Assembly: GCA_002414905.1 (NCBI GenBank) | Contig: DIAY01000078.1 | Span: 4,863-17,152, forward strand | From: Holophagales bacterium UBA5066 | Lineage (GTDB): Bacteria; Acidobacteriota; Thermoanaerobaculia; UBA5066 | Length of the DNA: 12,290 nucleotides | Direction of reading: 5' to 3' | In this document: piece by piece, positions 1 through 6,670 of the stretch | Layout: each line of letters begins with the position of its first letter | How positions within the stretch are numbered: position 1 is the first letter of the stretch | Program-made: the position numbers and the translations under genes | Notes under the pieces: model-generated | The model's database searches: none | The model's input: the letters and a program-made list of their open reading frames with translations, nothing else | Told to the model about the DNA's origin: nothing

Positions 1-1418
<1,418 letters not shown>

Positions 1419-1428
1419 CGGTTCAACC

Positions 1429-3138
1429 TCAGAACGTCCGGCCCGCGGCCATCAACAGGTGCTCGACGACCGGACCGAGGGAGAGGACGGGAAAGAAGGT
1501 GAGCGCCCCGACGACGAGGATCACGCCGGCGAGGAGGAGGGTGAAGAGAGGGCCGTCGACGGGAAACGTCCCGGCCGATTCCGCCTGCCTCTTCTTCGCA
1601 GCGAGCGATCCGGCCATCCCGAGGATCGGGACGATCATCAGGAACCGTCCGAAGAACATCGAAAGGCCGAGGAGGACGTTGTAGAAAGTCGTGTTCGCGT
1701 TGAGGCCGGCGAAGGCGCTGCCGTTGTTACCGGTCGCGCTCGTGAAGGCGTAGAGAGCTTCCGAGAGGCCGTGAGGGCCGGCGTTCGCGAGGCTCGAAAG
1801 ACCGTCCTTCGTCGTGACGGCGGTCGCCGTCCCGACCAGGATGCAGAACGTCAGGACGAGGACGGCCAGCATCGCCAGCTTCACCTCGGCCCCTTCGATC
1901 TTCTTGCCCAGGTACTCGGGCGTCCGCCCGACCATCAGGCCGGCGATGAAGACCGAGAGGACGACGAAGACGAAGACGCCGTAGAGCCCCGCGCCGACCC
2001 CGCCGAAGATCACCTCGCCGAGCTGCATGTTGACGAGGGGGACGAGTCCGCCGAGGGGCGTGAAGGAGTCGTGCATCCCGTTCACGGCGCCGCAGGAGGC
2101 GGCCGTCGTGACGGTGGCAAAGAGGGCGGTGTCGCCGGGACCGAAGCGGACTTCCTTCCCCTCCATGTTCCCGGCCGCGGCGTCGACCCCGGCCGCGTGA
2201 TGGATCGGGTTGCCCCGTGTCTCGGCCCAGGCCGTGACGCCCGCGCCGACGAGGAAGAGAAGACTCATGGCCCCGAAGACCGCCCAGCCGTGGCGCGTCT
2301 TCCCGGTCATCGACCCGAGGGTGTACGTGAGGCCCGCCGGGATGGCGAAGATGAGGAGCATCTCGAGGAGGTTCGTCGCAGGCGTCGGGTTCTCGTACGG
2401 GTGGGAGGAGTTGGCGTTGAAGAATCCGCCGCCGTTCGTCCCGAGCTCCTTGATCGCCTCCTGGGAAGCGACCGGGCCGAGCGGAACCGTCTGCGTCGCG
2501 CCGTCGAGCGTCGTGACTTTCACCGAAGCCGAGAAGCTCTGGACGACGCCCCGGGACATCAGGGCGACCGCGGCCACGAGCGAGAGGGGGAGGAGGACCC
2601 AGAGGGTCGAGCGGGTCAGGTCGACCCAGAAGTTACCAATGGTCTTCGACTCTGCACGGGCGATTCCCCTGATCACCGCGACCGCGATCGCGATGCCGGT
2701 GGCGGCCGAGAGGAAGTTCTGGAGGGCGAGCGCCGCCATCTGGGTCAGGTGCGACATCGTCGCCTCGCCCGCGTACGCCTGCCAGTTCGTGTTCGTGACG
2801 AAGGAGATCGCCGTGTTCCAGGCGAGAGCGGGCGGTACGGCGGGGAGGCGGTCGGGGTTCAGCGGCAGGAGGTGCTGGAGGCGCTCGACGGCGTAGACGC
2901 CGAAGACGCCGAGGACGGAGAAGACGAGCAGGGAGGAGGCGTACGCCTTCCATTCCTGCTCCTTCCTCGCCTCGACGCCGCCGAGGCGGTAGACGAGCCG
3001 CTCGACCGGCCCGAGGACGGGGTCCAGGTACGTCCGCTCCCCCGAGAAGACCCTGCGCATATAGAGACCGAGAGGCTTCGTCACGGCGAGGACGAGAAGG
3101 AAGTAGACCGCGATCTTCAGGAACACGAGGGACGTCAT
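1429..3138 (-). CDS. kdpA: Potassium-transporting ATPase, potassium-binding A subunit
   Basis: KdpA is the K+-selective channel-like subunit of KdpFABC, evolved from the Trk/Ktr superfamily with four pore-loop repeats. The 569-residue product is close to the usual length (557 in E. coli). Signature segments are all present: TNTNWQ at 115-120, TNGGGFFNANSSHPYENP from 234, CGAVNGMHDSFTPLGG from 349, and ATGNNGSAFAGL from 468. These contain the selectivity-filter glycines. About ten hydrophobic helices alternate with the pore loops. The ATG at 3138 sits one base after the kdpF stop, so translation is probably coupled. The stop is ten bases before the kdpB ATG. Antisense long open frames over this gene are compositional shadows. 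Identification is secure. Confidence 0.98.
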   Translation of the reverse strand: MTSLVFLKIAVYFLLVLAVTKPLGLYMRRVFSGERTYLDPVLGPVERLVYRLGGVEARKEQEWKAYASSLLVFSVLGVFGVYAVERLQHLLPLNPDRLPAVPPALAWNTAISFVTNTNWQAYAGEATMSHLTQMAALALQNFLSAATGIAIAVAVIRGIARAESKTIGNFWVDLTRSTLWVLLPLSLVAAVALMSRGVVQSFSASVKVTTLDGATQTVPLGPVASQEAIKELGTNGGGFFNANSSHPYENPTPATNLLEMLLIFAIPAGLTYTLGSMTGKTRHGWAVFGAMSLLFLVGAGVTAWAETRGNPIHHAAGVDAAAGNMEGKEVRFGPGDTALFATVTTAASCGAVNGMHDSFTPLGGLVPLVNMQLGEVIFGGVGAGLYGVFVFVVLSVFIAGLMVGRTPEYLGKKIEGAEVKLAMLAVLVLTFCILVGTATAVTTKDGLSSLANAGPHGLSEALYAFTSATGNNGSAFAGLNANTTFYNVLLGLSMFFGRFLMIVPILGMAGSLAAKKRQAESAGTFPVDGPLFTLLLAGVILVVGALTFFPVLSLGPVVEHLLMAAGRTF

Positions 3139-3139
3139 G

Positions 3140-3229
3140 TCAGAGCTTCTCCGGCTTCAGGAGGGCGAAGAGGAGGTAGCCGAGCGCGACGGTGGCAAGG
3201 ACGAGGCCGGCGAGGGACTCAGCGCTCAT
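3140..3229 (-). CDS. kdpF: Potassium-transporting ATPase, small F subunit
   Basis: This 29-residue single-helix peptide fits KdpF, the lipid-like stabiliser that packs against KdpA in the Kdp complex. The reading frame runs from ATG 3229 to TGA ending at 3140. A hydrophobic helix (about residues 6-22) leads into the C-terminal motif YLLFALLKPEKL, which is the hallmark ending of KdpF. GGAAG lies 8-9 bases upstream of the start as a plausible ribosome site. The start overlaps the end of the preceding micro-ORF by 11 bases, and kdpA begins one base after the stop, so all are likely made from one transcript with coupled translation. Length, motif and position agree with the family, although the gene is short enough to be missed by gene callers. 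Confidence 0.92.
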   Translation of the reverse strand: MSAESLAGLVLATVALGYLLFALLKPEKL

Positions 3230-3326
3230 CGCGGTCTTCCGGAAGGAGGGCGGCGCAGCCCCGGACGTAGAGGAGGCCGAGGCCTCCCAGGACGAAGGTC
3301 AGGAGGACGAAGAGGGAGTCGAGCAT
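3219..3326 (-). CDS. Small single-helix membrane protein of the kdp operon (unnamed)
   Basis: A 35-codon frame from ATG 3326 to TGA at 3219 encodes one hydrophobic helix (about residues 4-20) followed by YVRGC (20-24) and a charged tail ending in DRDER. Small proteins with a hydrophobic helix followed by a YVRGC-like segment are, from my recollection, common just upstream of kdpF in many bacteria, but no function is established to my knowledge. Support for it being real: strong C/G bias at third positions, membrane-protein composition, and an 11-base overlap with kdpF in the -1/+2 relation typical of coupled genes. No convincing Shine-Dalgarno precedes the ATG, so translation may depend on the preceding micro-ORF, which ends 11 bases upstream. 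It may be a second accessory peptide of the Kdp complex (inference). Confidence 0.75.
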   Translation of the reverse strand: MLDSLFVLLTFVLGGLGLLYVRGCAALLPEDRDER

Positions 3327-3337
3327 TACAGGGGCAC

Positions 3338-3424
3338 TCAGAGGCGGTCGCCCGGCTTCGTCCGGGCCGACTCTCCGAAGAACAGGAGGACGGTGACGCC
3401 GAAGAGGACGATGAAGGTGGTCAT
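3338..3424 (-). CDS. Micro-ORF, single-helix membrane peptide at head of kdp transporter genes
   Basis: A 28-codon frame from ATG 3424 to TGA at 3338 encodes a hydrophobic N-terminal helix (residues 4-15) followed by FFGESARTKPGDRL. Nearly every codon ends in C or G, matching real genes here, and GGAAAGGGAA lies upstream as a ribosome site. It is the first frame after the gap downstream of kdpE, 11 bases before the next micro-ORF. I do not recognise the family. It could be a third small subunit of the Kdp complex, a leader peptide controlling translation of the operon, or a chance frame; codon bias and spacing favour a real gene. Confidence 0.55.
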   Translation of the reverse strand: MTTFIVLFGVTVLLFFGESARTKPGDRL

Positions 3425-3428
3425 GTGC

Positions 3429-3451
3429 GATTCCCTTTCCGAGGGGGAATC
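3429..3451 (-). promoter_or_regulatory. Inverted repeat covering the ribosome site ahead of the kdp transporter genes
   Basis: Seven-base arms (GATTCCC and GGGAATC) flank a nine-base spacer, four bases before the first micro-ORF start at 3424. On the minus-strand transcript the downstream arm contains part of the GGAAAGGGAA ribosome site, so a hairpin would hide it. Alternatively the repeat is a DNA operator, for example for KdpE. The surrounding 131-base gap (3425-3555) between kdpE and the micro-ORF is the natural place for a kdpFAB promoter, but I see no clear -35/-10 pair. The role is inference. Confidence 0.4.
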
Positions 3452-3555
3452 TGCGGCGATGGGATACAAGAAGTCCGGAAGGTGGCCGAAAGAAACCGCA
3501 AAGATGCCGCGGTCTCAGTGTCGGACTGCGGCCTGGAAGGACCCGGATCCCGGCG

Positions 3556-4257
3556 TTACTCGCCTATCGGCTCGGCGACGAACCGGTAACCGACCCACGG
3601 CTCGGTGACGACGTAGCGGGGCGAGGAGGGATCGGGCTCGACTTTCCGACGCATCGAGCCGACGTGGACCCGGACCGTGTCCGGCGTCGTTCCGGCCGCA
3701 CCTCGCCAGACCCGTCCGATGATCTTCGCGATCGTGACGGGCTTGCCCGCGTTCGTCGCGAGGAGCTCGAGGATCGAAAGCTCCGTCGGGGTCAGCTTCA
3801 GCTCCCTCTCGCCCTGTACGACGCGTCGCCGCTCCAGGTCGACGGTCAGTCCGTCGAACCGGAGGACCCGGGGTCCGGCGCCGCCACCGCTGCGGCGCAG
3901 GTGCGCCCTCACGCGGGCGAGGAGCTCCGGAAGGGAAAAGGGCTTCGTGACGTAGTCGTCGGCACCGAGGTCGAGAGCGCGGATCTTGTCGCTGTCGGCT
4001 CCGCGGACCGAGAGGACCAGGACCGGGGTCGTCCCGGCCTTCCGGACGCCTGCGACGACCTCGAACCCGTCGGATACGGGCATCGCGAGGTCGGTCAGGA
4101 CGAGGTCGGGCTCCTCCCGCTCGAATGCCGAGAGAGCGTCACGCCCGTTCGAAGCCTCGGTCACTTCGTACCCCTCGGCTCGGAGCTCGGAGGAGAGGGA
4201 GCGGCGGATCGCGGCATCGTCGTCGGCGACGAGGATTCGAGGCGAACGGCGGATCAC
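3556..4257 (-). CDS. kdpE: Kdp operon response regulator, OmpR/PhoB family
   Basis: KdpE is the cytoplasmic DNA-binding partner of KdpD that activates kdp transcription when phosphorylated. The 233-residue product has a receiver domain (about 7-120) with acidic cluster D12-D14, phospho-acceptor D56 in LTDLAMP, S83 and K105 in the TKPF motif. A winged-helix domain follows (about 130-228) with the family segments LTPTELSILELL, WRG and VRVHVGSMRRKVEPDP, ending in GYRF. The LTPTE..LL, VRVHV and GYRF segments fit KdpE. The start is GTG 4257, overlapping the kdpD stop in a four-base GTGA, which indicates translational coupling. Length is normal (225 in E. coli). Calling it KdpE rather than another OmpR-type regulator rests on position and likeness. 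Confidence 0.93.
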   Translation of the reverse strand: MIRRSPRILVADDDAAIRRSLSSELRAEGYEVTEASNGRDALSAFEREEPDLVLTDLAMPVSDGFEVVAGVRKAGTTPVLVLSVRGADSDKIRALDLGADDYVTKPFSLPELLARVRAHLRRSGGGAGPRVLRFDGLTVDLERRRVVQGERELKLTPTELSILELLATNAGKPVTIAKIIGRVWRGAAGTTPDTVRVHVGSMRRKVEPDPSSPRYVVTEPWVGYRFVAEPIGE

Positions 4258-5744
4258 GGCTCCTCCGGCTCCGGGGAGGACGGGAAGTCGACGCGTGCGA
4301 TGGTCCCTCCGAGAGGACGCGGGAGAAGGGTCACGTCGCCGCCGTTGGCGGTCGTCAACCCGTGGACGATCTCGAGGCCGAGGCCGCGGCGCCTGGCGTC
4401 GGGGTGGTCGCCGTCGGAGAGCGACCCGTCTGCCCGCCGCGCAAGACCCGGGCCCCGGTCCGCGATTTCGAGCCGAACCCGGTCCCGATCCGCCGGGTGC
4501 GCGGTGGCCGAGAGCTCCAGCGCCGTCCCGTCCGGAGCCGCGCGCGCCGCGTTCTCGAGGAGGTTCACGAGGACCTCGAGAGCGAGCGACGGGTCGACGA
4601 AGAGGTCGGGGCAGTCGCGAGCAACGGTGACGTGGACGGGATGCGTGTCGAGGAGAAGTGGCAACGCCTCGCGGGCGGCCCGGAAGAGGTCGGCGGCGGG
4701 CGTCGGCTCCGGGTTCGGGCGGCTGCGTCCGGCCTCGAGGTACGCGAGGGCGAGGAGGTTGTCGATCCGGCGGGCCAGGCGCGAGGTCTCACGGGCGAGG
4801 CCGTCGAGATCCGCGCCTGCGGCCGGAGAAACCTGGCGGCGGAGCGACTCGATCTGGATCGTCATCGCGGTCAGCGGCGTGCGGAGGTCGTGAGAGACGG
4901 CGCGGAGAAGCGATGTCTTCAACGCCTCGCTCTGCGTCACCGCCTCGTGGTGAGCGCTTTCCGACATGAATCGTTCGCGCTCGACGGCAAGGGCGACGAG
5001 CCGTGCGGCGGGCTCGAGGACGGCCCGGCTCGCCTCCGTGCCGAGCAGGACGAGGACGCCGCTCGTCCGTCCTCCGATGACGAGGGGGAGATAGACGTCG
5101 CGGCCTGTGCCCCGTGCGGGGACTTCCGCTCCTTCCAGCCTTTCGGCGACCGTCCGGGCGAGCTTCCCCGCCTCGGGAGGGAGCTCTTCGCCCGACCAGG
5201 AGATCGTTTTGGGCCCCGGCTCTCCTTCCGGGAACGAGAGGAGTCCCCCCGCCCTCGCGCCGAGCGCTCTGGTGACCCGCTCCGCTGCCTCGCCGAGCAG
5301 GCCGACACGGTTCGTCGCGGCGAACAGGTCGACGGAAAGGCCGTAGAGGAGCTCCACCTCACCTCGCCGGGCATCGGCTTCCGCGGCTTTCCTTCGGGCC
5401 CGGATGACGAGCCGGCTCGTGACGACGGCCACGATGAGAAATGAAGTGAGAGCGGTCCAGTTCGCGGGCTCGGCGATCGTGAAGGTGCGAAGCGGCGGGA
5501 GGAAGAACCAGTTGAACGCGAGCGTCGCCGAGACGGAGCCGACGACCGCCGCTGCCAGCCCCCGGGAGACGGCCAGAGCGAGGACGACGAGGAGGAAGAG
5601 GAAGCCGGCCGTGGTCGGGTTCAGGTCGCCGAGAAGTCCGAGACCCGTCGAGCCGAGGACGGCGGCGAGAGCGAGGAAGACGTCCACCGGGTGCCGTTGC
5701 ACGCCGGGAGAGAGCCCGGGGGGTCGGAGAGTCGTCACGTTCAC
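4254..5744 (-). CDS. kdpD: Sensor histidine kinase KdpD, short form without N-terminal KdpD/USP domains
   Basis: This is the membrane sensor kinase for the Kdp system. From GTG 5744 it encodes 496 residues; E. coli KdpD has 894. Visible parts: a DUF4118 four-helix membrane block (about 18-113) with its signature FFLPPLRTFTIAEPANW, a GAF-like region (about 130-255), a HisKA domain with H285 in SHDLRTPL, and an HATPase domain with N-box NLLENA (394-399), DRGPG (429-433) and RGLGL (453-457). Missing are the N-terminal P-loop KdpD domain and USP domain that bind ligands such as ATP and c-di-AMP in full-length forms. The frame is open upstream to 5888, but that segment overlaps arfB and lacks any KdpD likeness, so it does not supply the missing half. 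GTG 5744 was chosen because GGGAG precedes it by seven bases. It overlaps kdpE by four bases. Confidence 0.92.
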   Translation of the reverse strand: MNVTTLRPPGLSPGVQRHPVDVFLALAAVLGSTGLGLLGDLNPTTAGFLFLLVVLALAVSRGLAAAVVGSVSATLAFNWFFLPPLRTFTIAEPANWTALTSFLIVAVVTSRLVIRARRKAAEADARRGEVELLYGLSVDLFAATNRVGLLGEAAERVTRALGARAGGLLSFPEGEPGPKTISWSGEELPPEAGKLARTVAERLEGAEVPARGTGRDVYLPLVIGGRTSGVLVLLGTEASRAVLEPAARLVALAVERERFMSESAHHEAVTQSEALKTSLLRAVSHDLRTPLTAMTIQIESLRRQVSPAAGADLDGLARETSRLARRIDNLLALAYLEAGRSRPNPEPTPAADLFRAAREALPLLLDTHPVHVTVARDCPDLFVDPSLALEVLVNLLENAARAAPDGTALELSATAHPADRDRVRLEIADRGPGLARRADGSLSDGDHPDARRRGLGLEIVHGLTTANGGDVTLLPRPLGGTIARVDFPSSPEPEEP

Positions 5745-5751
5745 CGTCTCG

Positions 5752-5756
5752 CTCCC
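5752..5756 (-). promoter_or_regulatory. Ribosome binding site deciding the kdpD start
   Basis: GGGAG on the minus strand lies seven bases before GTG 5744. The other nearby GTG (5738) is 13 bases away, and the longer reading to 5888 would overlap arfB with unrelated sequence. This favours the short KdpD. Confidence 0.6.
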
Positions 5757-5784
5757 ATCATAGAAGCCGTGGCACGATGCCGCC

Positions 5785-6219
5785 GTGCCCGATCCGATCG
5801 ACGTCAGCACGACCGTCCGCGTCCCCGCCGCCGCCCTGGAGGCGCGAGGCGTTCGCTCGGGCGGCCCGGGAGGCCAGAACGTCAACAAGGTCGCGTCGAA
5901 GGCCGAGCTCCTCGTCGACCTCGCCCTCGTCGAAGGGCTCGACGAAGGGGCGCAGGCACGCCTCGCAGCGCTCGCCGAGAGCCGCCGCGACGCCGAAGGG
6001 CGGCTGCGCGTGACGGCGGGGGAGAGCCGTGACTACCACCGGAACCTCGAGACGGCGCGGGAGAAGGTACGGGCCCTCGTTGCGAAGGCGCTCGTCGTCC
6101 CGAAGCGGCGCCGCCCCACCCGCCCCACGGCCGGCTCCCGCGAGCGGCGGATCGACGCGAAGAAGCGGGACGCGAAGGTGAAGAAAGCGCGTGCGGCGCC
6201 GCCGCGCGGCGACGATTAG
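5785..6219 (+). CDS. arfB: Alternative ribosome-rescue factor, GGQ peptidyl-tRNA hydrolase
   Basis: ArfB (YaeJ) enters the A site of ribosomes stalled on mRNA lacking a stop codon and hydrolyses the peptidyl-tRNA. The 144-residue product carries the class-I release-factor core RSGGPGGQNVNKVASK with the catalytic GGQ at 29-31, and a long basic tail (about 104-137, rich in K and R). In the family this tail enters the empty mRNA channel. E. coli ArfB has 140 residues, so the length fits. It lacks the codon-recognition domains of RF1/RF2, excluding those. The start is GTG 5785, aligned with the family N-terminus but without a clear Shine-Dalgarno. It diverges from kdpD with only 40 bases between starts, and ends 11 bases from the end of the convergent thioesterase gene. 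Confidence 0.93.
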   Translation: MPDPIDVSTTVRVPAAALEARGVRSGGPGGQNVNKVASKAELLVDLALVEGLDEGAQARLAALAESRRDAEGRLRVTAGESRDYHRNLETAREKVRALVAKALVVPKRRRPTRPTAGSRERRIDAKKRDAKVKKARAAPPRGDD

Positions 6220-6230
6220 GCGCCCGGCGG

Positions 6231-6605
6231 CTACCGCCGCGTGATCGGCGTCGGCTGGCGCTCCTCGTCCACGTTTACGTAGACCACCTCGGCCTCGGTG
6301 ACCTTCATGCCAGGGCCGGCACCCATCCGCCGCTGGGCCTCGACCGTGACCTTGATCGTGATCGAGGTCCTGCCGATCCGGATGACCTCGGTGTAGAAGG
6401 AGACGAGGTCGCCGACGAAGACCGGTTCGTGGAAGACGACCTCGGTCATCTTCACCGTCACCATCGAATCGCAATGAGCGCGGGCTGCGACGGCGCCCGC
6501 GAGGTCGATGTACGACAGCAGGACGCCTCCGAAGATCGTGCCGTGGGCGTTCGTGTCCTTCGGCATGAGGGTGACCCGGATGGCGGGGCTGCGTCCGTCG
6601 TTCAT
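6231..6605 (-). CDS. Acyl-CoA thioesterase, YciA-like hotdog fold
   Basis: The 124-residue product matches small bacterial acyl-CoA thioesterases that release free CoA and fatty acid in the cytoplasm. Diagnostic segments: DTNAHGTIFGGVLLSYID (17-34), which holds the hotdog catalytic region with N19 and D34; then VVFHEPVFVGDLVSFYTEV; and the C-terminal VYVNVDEERQPTPI, very typical of YciA/ACOT-type proteins. It is slightly shorter than E. coli YciA (132). The ATG at 6605 is preceded by GGACATAATCG, with no strong Shine-Dalgarno; CATAAT could instead be a -10 element of a very short leader. It diverges from the HerA-like ATPase gene across 65 bases and converges on arfB. Chain-length preference cannot be read from sequence. 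Confidence 0.9.
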   Translation of the reverse strand: MNDGRSPAIRVTLMPKDTNAHGTIFGGVLLSYIDLAGAVAARAHCDSMVTVKMTEVVFHEPVFVGDLVSFYTEVIRIGRTSITIKVTVEAQRRMGAGPGMKVTEAEVVYVNVDEERQPTPITRR

Positions 6606-6659
6606 CGGGCGATTATGTCCGCGCGGCCGGTAGACTCCCCCTGCCCACGGATTCCACCC

Positions 6660-6666
6660 GGGAGGT
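6660..6666 (+). promoter_or_regulatory. Ribosome binding site supporting a TTG start
   Basis: GGGAGGT lies four bases before TTG 6671, an almost full anti-Shine-Dalgarno match. It places the start of the ATPase gene at a rare TTG codon, consistent with the protein beginning just ahead of its conserved LFLGRS segment. Confidence 0.8.
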
Positions 6667-6670
6667 CATC

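Noticed and set aside
3664..5444. Long plus-strand frames opposite kdpE and kdpD
   Set aside because: Arg/Gly/Pro-rich compositional shadows of the regulators; no motif and no ribosome site.
5745..5888. N-terminal extension of KdpD to 5888
   Set aside because: It overlaps arfB, has no KdpD/USP likeness, and GTG 5744 has the better ribosome site.
6225..6239. Hairpin CGGCGG-CTA-CCGCCG between arfB and the thioesterase as a terminator
   Set aside because: Short stem, three-base loop, no T-run on either strand, and it lies partly in the thioesterase coding end; likely chance in GC-rich sequence.
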